DNA of 20,444 nt from VRUE01 sp044867925 (GCA_044867925.1 JBIOVV010000031.1:1-20444); one strand, 5' to 3'. Positions 12,620 through 20,412 are shown, counted from the first letter of the stretch. The notes: a model not told the origin generated them from the letters alone. Numbers and translations: made by a program.

Positions 12620-15118
12620 CTACCGATGGCGTGTCTTTGGTGGCACTGACCAGTGGTCTGGGAACGATCCCCCATTGAGGTGCAGTGCGGTAAGTCTTTG
12701 CCAGATCTCGTCGGAGTCGGTGAACGCGTTCTCGACCGCTAGCGAGGTGGCCAGGGTGCGGACTGCCTCGCGGAGGTTTGCAAGCTTCTCAAAAGTCATG
12801 ATCCGTGAGCCAGAACGAGCACTCGCCCGCCCGTGCAGGAAGCGACTGGGATGGATCATCAGCGGGGTGGCGTCACAGGTGCCGTCGTAGGCTTCCTCAA
12901 ACCAATCCATGGCTTGAGAGAGCTGTCCCATGTCTTCCTTGGAAATGTCCTCGGACTCCGAAGCGCTCTTGCACTCGATGACGAGAAAGGACAGGCCACC
13001 GAGCAGCCAGAGATCGTCAGGCCCACGTCCGAGCTCCTGCTCGGGTCGTTGCGCCGAGAAACCCAGGTGCTCTCCCAGTTCCTGTACGGCTTGCTCAAAG
13101 AGGGGGACACTGCCCTCCGGGTCTGGCACGAGCTGCTCGAGCATTGCGCCGACGTGGAGAACCAGCTCCTCGCCGGTGTCGTAGCGGCCGGTGAGGAAAT
13201 CGCGCGCGGCCTGAGCCTGCGGCGCTGGCTGGTTGAGGCGTGTGTAGCTGAATGCCTTCCGCGGCCTGATGAGCGATCGGTTGTCTCCAAAGGCTGAGAT
13301 CTGTAGCTCCTGGGCTCTAACGGGATCGACGCGGTGCAAGTAGCCCGCCGCCTCCTGCTTCAGCAGACCTCGCATCCGCGCGTCGTCCGTCCTGTCCACC
13401 GCGGACTGCACTCGTTTGGCCGCCTCGGCGAAGCGCTCGGTGGTCGCCAGGTCGAAGGCCTCGCGCTGGGCCACGGCCGCAGGCGAGATCTCGGTGGTCT
13501 TCGGATACTCGACGCCGTCGAGTGCATCGCGACTGGCGGAAACCCAGGCCGGATCTCGGTCGAGACACTGGTCGACGACCGCTCTCAGCTCGTCGAACGA
13601 GGCCCCTTCTAGAAGTCCTGTAACCCGATCGGAGAGCCCGAGTTGGGCCCGCGTCGCCGGGCTGAACTTCTCGCGAGCGGAGATCGGATCAAGGCGCGCA
13701 GTCAGTCGCCTGCCGAGAAGCAGGACGACGCAGAAGTCGTCATTCGAGCGCACGCCACGACCCATGCCCTGCTCGATTCGTTGTACCTGGCGGGTCAGCA
13801 GCGCCTCGCTCCCGTCGAGAGCAACGGTATCGAGATGGTCGAGGGTGCCCATGGCCTCCGGTAGGCCATCGAGTACGAGGAGGTGGCAAGCATCGCCCGG
13901 CAGGTCGATGCCGTCGTACTTGTTGACCAAGACGACCAATCCGACGTGACCGTTGCGCAGGGCTGCGAGGCCCGCTTGGAGGCCGTCAGCGCCGTGGACT
14001 GCGGCTGCCAGATCTTCCCAAGAGGTGGCTCTTGCCCATGAGGGGACGATGACGACGACGTTGCGCGTGGCGGCCTCTTCGGCGAGAAAGGCTTTGATCT
14101 GCGCCTCGTCTGACTCCGGGAAGGTTCGCAGCGGGGTCAGGATCATTCGATCGCCGAGGTCGTCGGCCGACCGCGGGGTGATCGGGGTCCTGACACTCTC
14201 AGGCGACGCAGCGAAGTGTGTGACTAGGACGCTGTCGTCCGGAAGGGTCGCCGTCAGGTAGATCCTGCGGCGTGTCTGGGTAAAGCTCGGGATCATCTCG
14301 ACCGGTGGGCAGGGAGGCGCGATCTCCAGCCCTCGTGAGGAGACCGCCGCCCGGCAGGTCGGTAGAACCTCCGAGACCAGCGGCCACTCGAACTTGAGCT
14401 CTTTCGAGTCGCGGTGTGGGTGGAGGATCGCCATGACTTCGTCAGCCCGGTCGGCCCAAGCCCAGAAGGGGATCGGCATCACCGCCGTGCTGTCCCCGGC
14501 CTCGAGGTCCATGAACACGGATCGGGACTGAGTCGAGAGATCGGAGGAGAACAGCTCGAGCAGTTCGCGGTAGGCGGGATGGTCCTCTGGAAGGCTGAGC
14601 GTGAATTGGGCCTCGACCGTCGCCAGGCAGGCGTGGGCATCGTCTACCAGTACGGCGCCCAGCTCGATCTCGCTGCGACCGCTGCCCTTCACCCCGAAGA
14701 CCGAGAGGCCGTTGAACAGCCTGTAGATGTTGGTCACGAGGATCGCTTCGCCCCGTTGGAACCTCCGCTCTTCGGGATCGTCGGTGACCTCGAGGCCCAG
14801 GCCGGCCGCCTCTTGAAGCACCTGGGCGGTAAGGGGCTTGTCGGGGACGATGTATGCCACGGGGCCGACGCCCTCATTCAGGCAAGACTTGAGCGCGATC
14901 AGGCCAACCACCGTCTTGCCGGAGCCGGTGTTCATCTTGATGACGAGGTCGGTTTCCTCTCGCCTCTCATGCCACGTCTCCCAGACTTCGCTCTGCACGT
15001 CGCGTGGATAGCCGTACTTTTTGACCTTGGATGGCAGCGCCGAGAAGATGCGCCGCGGCTCGGTGGCCGAATCAGAAGCCGAGCCGCCGCTCAATTTGCT
15101 GAAGTCAAGGCCGACCAT
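12620..15118 (-). CDS. Helicase-nuclease fusion (SF2 helicase plus PD-(D/E)XK domain), putative defence protein
   Basis: An 832-residue protein I cannot place in a named family. The N-terminal half is a superfamily 2 motor: RDVQSEVW (39-46), Walker A MNTGSGKT (62-69), motif II VDDAHA (158-163, a DDAH variant of DEAH), motif III YLTATLP (287-293), motif V NKYDGIDLPGD (399-409) and motif VI QGMGRGVRS (450-458). Residues about 480-660 are helical and unassigned. The C-terminus carries a nuclease signature: VQELGEHLGF (678-687), PDDLW (700-704), VIECKS (713-718) and a downstream helix with Gln732 and Gln735, fitting PD-(D/E)XK enzymes with Asp701, Glu715 and Lys717. The ATG at 15118 has a GGGAGG 15 bases upstream. 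The gene interrupts the tsa cluster in reverse orientation and sampled lines are clearly lower in G+C than flanking genes, suggesting transfer. No methyltransferase or second subunit is next to it. Antiphage or plasmid-restricting function is inference. Confidence 0.85.
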   Translation of the reverse strand: MVGLDFSKLSGGSASDSATEPRRIFSALPSKVKKYGYPRDVQSEVWETWHERREETDLVIKMNTGSGKTVVGLIALKSCLNEGVGPVAYIVPDKPLTAQVLQEAAGLGLEVTDDPEERRFQRGEAILVTNIYRLFNGLSVFGVKGSGRSEIELGAVLVDDAHACLATVEAQFTLSLPEDHPAYRELLELFSSDLSTQSRSVFMDLEAGDSTAVMPIPFWAWADRADEVMAILHPHRDSKELKFEWPLVSEVLPTCRAAVSSRGLEIAPPCPPVEMIPSFTQTRRRIYLTATLPDDSVLVTHFAASPESVRTPITPRSADDLGDRMILTPLRTFPESDEAQIKAFLAEEAATRNVVVIVPSWARATSWEDLAAAVHGADGLQAGLAALRNGHVGLVVLVNKYDGIDLPGDACHLLVLDGLPEAMGTLDHLDTVALDGSEALLTRQVQRIEQGMGRGVRSNDDFCVVLLLGRRLTARLDPISAREKFSPATRAQLGLSDRVTGLLEGASFDELRAVVDQCLDRDPAWVSASRDALDGVEYPKTTEISPAAVAQREAFDLATTERFAEAAKRVQSAVDRTDDARMRGLLKQEAAGYLHRVDPVRAQELQISAFGDNRSLIRPRKAFSYTRLNQPAPQAQAARDFLTGRYDTGEELVLHVGAMLEQLVPDPEGSVPLFEQAVQELGEHLGFSAQRPEQELGRGPDDLWLLGGLSFLVIECKSASESEDISKEDMGQLSQAMDWFEEAYDGTCDATPLMIHPSRFLHGRASARSGSRIMTFEKLANLREAVRTLATSLAVENAFTDSDEIWQRLTALHLNGGSFPDHWSVPPKTRHR

Positions 15119-15155
15119 CTGCGAGGAGATTAACCTCCCTTCGGTTCACCGCCAG

Positions 15156-16166
15156 ATGGCCCCCCTTCTCGCCATAGAGACGTCCTGTGACGACACCTGC
15201 GCGGCCGTCCTGGACGGCCCGCGCATCCTCGCCAACGTGATCTCCTCGCAGGCCGCGGCCCACGCTCAATTCGGCGGCGTCGTGCCGGAGGTCGCCTCGC
15301 GCCACCATCTCGAGCTTGTCGCCCCGGTGGTCGAGGCGGCGCTCTCCGAAGCCGCGACGGGGCTGGAGGAGATCGAGGCGGTGGCAGTGACGGCCGGGCC
15401 CGGCCTGATCGGCGCCCTTCTCGTCGGCGTCAGCACGGCCAAGGCGATCGCCGCGCCGCGCCGCCTGCCCCTGATCCCCGTCGACCACCTGCAGGGCCAC
15501 GTCGCCGCCAACTTTCTCGAGCCCGAAGCGCTGGAGCCGCCGTTCCTCTGCCTGATCGCCAGCGGCGGGCACACCCTGCTGGCGGGCGTGCGCGACCGCG
15601 CCGGCTACGAGCTGCTCGGAGAGACGCTCGACGACGCCGCCGGCGAGGCCTTCGACAAGGTGGCGCGTCTGCTCGGCCTCGGCTACCCGGGCGGGCCGGC
15701 ACTGGAAAAGCTGGCGCGCGAAGGGGATCCAGAAGCCTTCGAGATGCCGCTGGCGATGCGCCGCGACCCCGGCCTCGACTTCAGCTTCAGCGGCCTGAAG
15801 ACGGCACTGGTCTACCTCAGTCGCGACCTCGGCCCCGAGCAGACCGCAGAGCGCCGCGCCGATCTCGCCGCGAGCTTCCAGGCGGCGGCCGTCGGCCAGC
15901 TGATCGCCAAGCTGGAGCGAGCGCTGAAGGCGGGGGAGTGGGAGGCGGTCGCGCTGGGCGGCGGCGTCGCCGCCAACGGGCCGCTGCGCGAGGCGGTGGC
16001 GGCGCTCTGCGAGCGCCGCGGCGTCCGGCTCAAGCTGGTGCCGCTGGCGCTCTGCACCGACAACGCAGCGATGATCGGCTCCGCCGCTCGCTCGGTCGAG
16101 CCGATCCCCTATCCCGACTACCTCGACTACGACGCCTTCGCTACCCCCAAGCGCGCGGCGGCATGA
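15156..16166 (+). CDS. tsaD: TsaD, tRNA threonylcarbamoyladenosine transferase
   Basis: Catalytic subunit that transfers the threonylcarbamoyl group to A37 of tRNAs. The 336-residue product begins MAPLLAIETSCDDTCAAV and has the metal site HLQGH (His111 and His115), GGVVPEVASRHH, TAGPGLIGALLVG, ASGGHTLL, GEAFDKVARLLGLGYPGGP, DFSFSGLKT, GGGVAANGPLR and the C-terminal metal aspartate in CTDNAAMIG. The ATG at 15156 matches the family start exactly; open frame further upstream is antisense to the helicase-nuclease gene. No Shine-Dalgarno is visible. Only 37 bases separate it from the divergent helicase-nuclease start, so its promoter must lie in that gap or inside the 5' end of that gene. The stop overlaps the next gene (ATGA). 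Confidence 0.96.
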   Translation: MAPLLAIETSCDDTCAAVLDGPRILANVISSQAAAHAQFGGVVPEVASRHHLELVAPVVEAALSEAATGLEEIEAVAVTAGPGLIGALLVGVSTAKAIAAPRRLPLIPVDHLQGHVAANFLEPEALEPPFLCLIASGGHTLLAGVRDRAGYELLGETLDDAAGEAFDKVARLLGLGYPGGPALEKLAREGDPEAFEMPLAMRRDPGLDFSFSGLKTALVYLSRDLGPEQTAERRADLAASFQAAAVGQLIAKLERALKAGEWEAVALGGGVAANGPLREAVAALCERRGVRLKLVPLALCTDNAAMIGSAARSVEPIPYPDYLDYDAFATPKRAAA

Positions 16167-16411
16167 GCTCGATCACGGTCTACTCCCGCCCCGGCTGTCA
16201 CCTCTGCGGCGAAGCGATCGACGCCCTCGTCGCCCTGCACGGCGAGGGTTACCGCTTCGAGCTGCACGAGGTCGACATCGAGAGCGAGGAGCTGCTGCAC
16301 CGGCGGCTGCTGGAGAAGATCCCGGTGGTCGAGATCGACGGTTTGGTCGTCTCCGAGCTGATCCTCGACGAGGCGGCCGTTCGGGCGAGGCTCGATACTG
16401 TGGGGGCGTGA
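16163..16411 (+). CDS. Glutaredoxin-like protein (DUF836 type)
   Basis: Small thioredoxin-fold protein, probably a thiol-disulfide exchanger in the cytoplasm. The 82-residue product begins ITVYSRPGCHLCGEAID with the redox pair Cys12/Cys15 in CHLC, continues with a beta-strand (HEVDIES), and has the cis-proline loop IPVVEIDG (Pro54) followed by LVVSELILDEAAVRARL. This matches the glutaredoxin-like DUF836 family rather than classic GrxC. It overlaps tsaD by four bases and rex by four bases (GTGA), so it is in one translational unit with both. A role in redox homeostasis fits its partner genes; the physiological substrate is unknown. Confidence 0.85.
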   Translation: MSSITVYSRPGCHLCGEAIDALVALHGEGYRFELHEVDIESEELLHRRLLEKIPVVEIDGLVVSELILDEAAVRARLDTVGA

Positions 16412-17076
16412 GTGCCTTGATCGAAGAGCAGGAGCCCGCGAACGGGCTGATCGTCGACGGCGAGCGGCTTTCGCTGGGTGTCGCGGCCCGCCTCTCGCGC
16501 TATCTGCAGGTGCTCACCCAGGCCCGCAAGATGGGCCGCGAGACGATCTCCTCGCAGGAACTCTCCGAGTACACGCACATCAACCCGACTCAGATTCGCC
16601 GCGATCTCTCCGGCTTCGGCAAGTTCGGCAAGCGCGGCGTCGGCTACAACGTCGAGTCGCTGGTGGCGGAGATCCGCAAGATCCTGCGCACCTCGGGGCA
16701 GCACAACATCGCCCTCTTCGGCGCCGGCAACCTCGGCCAGGCGATCGCCAGCTCCGACATCTTCGCCGACCACGGCTTCCAGATCGTCGCCATGTTCGAC
16801 GTCGACAGCGAGGTCGTCGGGAACGAGGTCGGCAGCATGCGAGTGCGCGACTTCGCTGAGCTGGAGGCGGTCGTCGCCGAGCAGGAGATCGTCGTCGGCG
16901 TGCTCGCCGTTCCCGCCGCCGCCGCCCAGTCCGTGGCGGATCGCCTCGTCGAGGCCGGCGTCAAGATCATCTTCAACTACTCCGAGCAGCTGCTGCAGGT
17001 GCCGCCGGAGGTGACGGTCCACACCTCGAGCCCCGCCGTCGACCTGCTCTACGCGCTCTACTTCTACCTGACCTGA
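16408..17076 (+). CDS. rex: Rex, redox-sensing transcriptional repressor
   Basis: Rex binds DNA when NADH/NAD+ is low and releases it as NADH rises, controlling respiratory and fermentative genes. The 222-residue protein has an N-terminal winged helix (LSRYLQVLTQARKMG, then the recognition part TQIRRDLSGFGKFG, residues 61-74), GVGYNVESL (77-85), and a Rossmann fold with FGAGNLGQAI (104-113) and MFDVD (129-133). The C-terminal domain-swapping helix VDLLYALYFYLT is present. A nonconserved tail of about 22 residues precedes the DNA-binding domain. The GTG start at 16408 overlaps the glutaredoxin-like gene. I looked for a Rex operator (TTGTGA-n-TCACAA type) in the window's intergenic regions and found none, so targets lie elsewhere or are degenerate. 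Confidence 0.95.
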   Translation: MSALIEEQEPANGLIVDGERLSLGVAARLSRYLQVLTQARKMGRETISSQELSEYTHINPTQIRRDLSGFGKFGKRGVGYNVESLVAEIRKILRTSGQHNIALFGAGNLGQAIASSDIFADHGFQIVAMFDVDSEVVGNEVGSMRVRDFAELEAVVAEQEIVVGVLAVPAAAAQSVADRLVEAGVKIIFNYSEQLLQVPPEVTVHTSSPAVDLLYALYFYLT

Positions 17077-17081
17077 GAACC

Positions 17082-18248
17082 TTGTCACTGGACCTCGACC
17101 GCGCTCGGGAGACGTTCGAGTCCTCCACCGACTTCACGATCGGCCTGGAGGAGGAGTTCGCGATCCTCGATCCGGCGACGCTGGAGCTCGAGCACCGCTT
17201 CGAGGACGTCTACGCCGCCTGTCAGGCAGACGAGGTGCTGGCCGATTCGGCCGCCGGCGAGCTGATCGCCTCGGAGATCGAGATTCGTTCCGGCCGCGCG
17301 GAGAGCTTTGCCGAGGCGGTCTCCCTGCAGCGCGAGCGCCGCGGCCGGCTCTTTCGCCTGGTCGACGGCATGGGCTTGGCTCTGGGGGCGACGGGGACCC
17401 ATCCCTGGGCGAACTACCTCGACCAGCGGATCATCGACACTCCCCACTACAACCGGCTGCGACACGAACTCGGCTGGGTCGCCCAGCGCAACAACACCTG
17501 GAGCATGCACGTGCACATGGGGGTGCGCGGCGCCGACCGGGCGATCGCCGTCTGCGACTGGCTGCGGGAGCTGCTGCCTTTGCTGCTCGCCGCCTCGGCC
17601 AACTCGCCCTTCCTCGATCGACGCGACAGCGGCCTGCACACCGTGCGCACGGAGATCTTCACCCGCACCTTCCCGCGCTGCGGGGTGCCCAGCCCGTTCG
17701 GCGACTGGGCGGGCTACGCCGATTTCGTCGGCCTGCTGGAGCGGGTCGGCTCGGTGGTCGAGTCGACGCAGCTCTGGTGGAGCGTGCGTCCCCATCACGC
17801 CTTCGGCACCGTCGAGGTGCGGATCTGCGACGCCCAGACGCGCGGCGAGGAGTCCTTCGCGCTCGCCGGCCTGATCGCCGCCGCGATCGCCCAGACGGCG
17901 ATCGCCTACGACGAGCACGGCTATCGAGGAGCAGGCGCGCCGCTGCGCGACCGTGAGGTCGAGGAGAACCTCTGGCGGGCGATCCGTCATGGCATGAGCG
18001 GTCGCCTGATCGATTTCCGCCGCGGTGAGGAGATCGAGGCCGCCGCCGCCCTCGAGGAGCTGCTCGCCTGGACCGAGCCGGCTCGCGCGCAGCTGGGCAT
18101 CGACGTCGATCTCCCCGCCCGCAACGGTGCCCAGCGCGCCCGCGAGGCGCTCGATGCCGGCGTGTCGATCGAGGCCATCTACCGTGACGCGGTGGCCGAG
18201 ACCAAGCGCACCTACACCGCCGCTCCGCAGGGTGCGGAATCGGCTTAG
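17082..18248 (+). CDS. YbdK-family carboxylate-amine ligase (glutamate-cysteine ligase-like)
   Basis: Member of the GCS2 superfamily; E. coli YbdK has weak glutamate-cysteine ligase activity, and actinobacterial relatives make gamma-glutamyl compounds. The 388-residue protein shows TIGLEEEFAILD (residues 19-30), GATGTHPWANY, a nucleotide/metal-site strand MHVHMGV (142-148), TEIFTRTFPRCGVP and TVEVRICDAQT, in family order. The start is a TTG five bases behind the rex stop; the conserved region begins at about residue 17, so the start is plausible but not proven. Together with the glutaredoxin-like gene and rex it forms a redox-themed run after tsaD. Whether it makes gamma-glutamylcysteine (for glutathione or ergothioneine) or another amide cannot be read from the sequence. 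Confidence 0.85.
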   Translation: MSLDLDRARETFESSTDFTIGLEEEFAILDPATLELEHRFEDVYAACQADEVLADSAAGELIASEIEIRSGRAESFAEAVSLQRERRGRLFRLVDGMGLALGATGTHPWANYLDQRIIDTPHYNRLRHELGWVAQRNNTWSMHVHMGVRGADRAIAVCDWLRELLPLLLAASANSPFLDRRDSGLHTVRTEIFTRTFPRCGVPSPFGDWAGYADFVGLLERVGSVVESTQLWWSVRPHHAFGTVEVRICDAQTRGEESFALAGLIAAAIAQTAIAYDEHGYRGAGAPLRDREVEENLWRAIRHGMSGRLIDFRRGEEIEAAAALEELLAWTEPARAQLGIDVDLPARNGAQRAREALDAGVSIEAIYRDAVAETKRTYTAAPQGAESA

Positions 18249-18255
18249 CCCGGCT

Positions 18256-18285
18256 TTGGGAGCGCTTTCGCCGCTCTCATATATA
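18256..18285 (+). promoter_or_regulatory. Candidate promoter of hppA with an embedded hairpin
   Basis: TTGGGA (18256-18261) and TATATA (18280-18285) are 18 bases apart, a fair housekeeping sigma-factor promoter about 40 bases before hppA. A stem (GGGAGCG at 18258-18264 with CGCTCTC at 18272-18278, one G-T pair, seven-base loop) lies between the two hexamers. It may end transcription of the upstream operon, or be an operator. Confidence 0.45.
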
Positions 18286-18311
18286 GACTCCCGCGCCGCT
18301 TAAACCATTCC

Positions 18312-18317
18312 GGAGGG
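18312..18317 (+). promoter_or_regulatory. Ribosome binding site deciding the TTG start of hppA
   Basis: GGAGGG lies seven bases before the TTG at 18325, which supports this non-ATG start. Confidence 0.75.
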
Positions 18318-18324
18318 ACCTGAC

Positions 18325-20412
18325 TTGACCAGCTTTTTGACCGACTACGGAGTCGTCGTCGCACTTGTGTGCGCCGGGGCGGCTGTTGTCTACGGACTGA
18401 TAATCACCCAGCGCCTGCTGGCGAAGTCGCCAGGCAACGAGCGCATGCGGGAAATCTCAGGAGCGGTGCAGGAAGGCGCACAGGCCTACCTCAACCGTCA
18501 GTACACGATCATCGCCGCGGTCGCCATACCGATCGCGATCGTGCTTTGGCTCCTGCAGGACTACAAGACCGCGATCGGATTCGTCTTCGGCGGCTTCCTT
18601 TCCGGCGCGGCCGGATTCATCGGCATGAACGTGTCCGTGCGGGCCAACGCACGCGTTGCCGAGGCCGCCCGCGGCGGCGTGCCGCCGGCGCTCGACGTCG
18701 CCTTCAAGGGTGGTTCGGTCACCGGCCTGCTCGTCGTCGGCCTGGCGCTGCTCGGCGTCGCCGGCTACTTCGGCATCCTCGTGATCACCGGCAGCACCGA
18801 CAAGGAGGCCGTCGACGCGCTCGTCGGACTCGGCTTCGGCGGCTCGCTGATCTCGGTCTTCGCCCGGCTCGGCGGCGGCATCTTCACCAAGGCCGCCGAC
18901 GTCGGCGCCGACCTGGTCGGCAAGGTCGAGGCGGGGATCCCCGAGGACGACCCGCGCAACCCGGCGGTAATCGCCGACAACGTCGGCGACAACGTCGGCG
19001 ACTGCGCCGGCATGGCCGCGGACCTCTTCGAGACCTACGCGGTCACCTCGGTCGCCGTGATGCTGCTCGGCGTGCTCACCTTCACCGGCGCGGGGGGCGA
19101 ATTCTCCCGCGAGGTCGCGATCTACCCGCTGATCATCGGCGCCGTCGCGATCATTGCCTCGATCATCGGGGCGCTGCTGGTGCGGACCAAGACGGACCGG
19201 GTCGAGGGCGCCCTGTACACGGGCGTGATCGCCGCCGGCATCCTCTCGATCGCGGCCTTCTACCCGATCACCGAGTGGCTGATGAGCGATGCGGTGCGGC
19301 TCGGCCTCAGCGCCGGCGCCGATGCGGTCAGCACAACCGATCTCTGGCTCTGCTCCGTGATCGGCGTGGCGGTCACCGCCTTGCTCTTCGTGATCACCGA
19401 ATTTTATACGTCGACCCGTTTCCGCCCGGTGAAGACGATCGCCCAGGCATCGGAGACCGGTCACGCCACCAACATCATCCAGGGCCTGGCCCAGGGCTTT
19501 CAGTCCACCGCCGCTCCGGCGCTGGTCATCGCCCTGGCGATCCTCGCCGCCAACGACCTGGCCGGCATCTACGGCATCGGCATCGCCGTGATGGGACAGC
19601 TCTCGCTCTGCGGCCTGATCGTCGCCCTCGACGCCTTCGGGCCGATCACCGACAACGCCGGCGGCATCGCCGAGATGGCGGACCTGCCGGAGGACGTTCG
19701 CAACGTCACCGACCCGCTCGACGCGGTCGGCAACACCACCAAGGCGGTCACCAAGGGCTACGCGATCGGCTCGGCCGCGCTGGCTGCCCTGGTGCTGTTC
19801 GCCGCCTTCAAGAGCGAATTGGCCGAGGAGGCGCCCTCCGGGTTCGATCTCAACAGCCTCTTCAACCTCTCCAGCCCCGACGTGCTGATCGGGCTGATCA
19901 TCGGCGGCATGATGGTCTACCTCTTTGCCGCCTTCGCGATCGAGGCTGTCGGCCGCGCCGGCGGCCAGGTGGTCGAACAGGTTCGCGCGCAGTTCCGCGA
20001 GCACCCGGGGATCATGGAGGGCACCGAAAAGCCCGACTACGCCAAGACGGTCAGCATCGTCACCCTGGCGGCGCAGAAGGAGATGATCCTTCCCTCGCTG
20101 ATCCCGATCGTCGTTCCGGTGATCGTCGGCCTGCTCAGCGTCGACGCGCTCGGCGGTCTCTTGATCGGCGTGATCGTCGTCGGCCTCTTCGCCGCCGTCT
20201 CGATGACGGCCGGCGGTGGCGCCTGGGACAACGCGAAGAAGCTGATCGAGGACGGTGCCCACGGCGGCAAGGGGTCGGAAGCCCATGCTGCCTCGGTCAC
20301 CGGCGACACGGTCGGCGATCCCTACAAGGACACGGCCGGCCCGGCGATCAACCCGATGATCAAGGTGGCGAATATCGTCGCGATCCTGATCATTCCGATC
20401 GTTCACTTCTAG
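18325..20412 (+). CDS. hppA: Membrane-bound proton-pumping inorganic pyrophosphatase, K+-independent type
   Basis: Integral membrane pump that hydrolyses pyrophosphate and exports protons, saving energy from biosynthetic PPi. The 695-residue protein has the expected many membrane helices and the three conserved cytoplasmic motifs: DVGADLVGKVE (192-202) with DDPRNPA (208-214) and DNVGDNVGDCAGMAAD (218-233), and near the C-terminus the segments DNAKKLIEDG and GDTVGDPYKDTAGPAINP. In the type-defining segment GNTTKAVTKG the residues are Lys473 and Thr476, which in this family mark potassium-independent proton pumps (potassium-dependent ones have Ala at the first position). The start is a TTG with a strong ribosome site. 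It is monocistronic as far as the window shows, with its own promoter. Identification is secure. Confidence 0.96.
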   Translation: MTSFLTDYGVVVALVCAGAAVVYGLIITQRLLAKSPGNERMREISGAVQEGAQAYLNRQYTIIAAVAIPIAIVLWLLQDYKTAIGFVFGGFLSGAAGFIGMNVSVRANARVAEAARGGVPPALDVAFKGGSVTGLLVVGLALLGVAGYFGILVITGSTDKEAVDALVGLGFGGSLISVFARLGGGIFTKAADVGADLVGKVEAGIPEDDPRNPAVIADNVGDNVGDCAGMAADLFETYAVTSVAVMLLGVLTFTGAGGEFSREVAIYPLIIGAVAIIASIIGALLVRTKTDRVEGALYTGVIAAGILSIAAFYPITEWLMSDAVRLGLSAGADAVSTTDLWLCSVIGVAVTALLFVITEFYTSTRFRPVKTIAQASETGHATNIIQGLAQGFQSTAAPALVIALAILAANDLAGIYGIGIAVMGQLSLCGLIVALDAFGPITDNAGGIAEMADLPEDVRNVTDPLDAVGNTTKAVTKGYAIGSAALAALVLFAAFKSELAEEAPSGFDLNSLFNLSSPDVLIGLIIGGMMVYLFAAFAIEAVGRAGGQVVEQVRAQFREHPGIMEGTEKPDYAKTVSIVTLAAQKEMILPSLIPIVVPVIVGLLSVDALGGLLIGVIVVGLFAAVSMTAGGGAWDNAKKLIEDGAHGGKGSEAHAASVTGDTVGDPYKDTAGPAINPMIKVANIVAILIIPIVHF

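Noticed and set aside
12620..15118. Calling the gene a type III restriction Res subunit or a named Hachiman-like HamB
   Set aside because: Motor motifs are shared widely in superfamily 2. There is no adjacent Mod methyltransferase or HamA-type gene, and the nuclease is fused at the C-terminus, so a specific name is not supported.
12617..15155. Target-site duplications or terminal inverted repeats bounding the helicase-nuclease gene
   Set aside because: I compared the sequence after rimI with that before tsaD and found no shared direct repeat or inverted end, so there is no support for a transposon or an attachment site, only for an inserted gene.
15021..15155. Longer tsaD starting at the ATG at 15021
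   Set aside because: The extra 45 residues are antisense to the helicase-nuclease gene and not TsaD-like; the family N-terminus begins exactly at 15156.
16400..18324. Rex operator near rex or hppA
   Set aside because: No sequence close to the TTGTGA-n-TCACAA palindrome was seen in the gaps around these genes.
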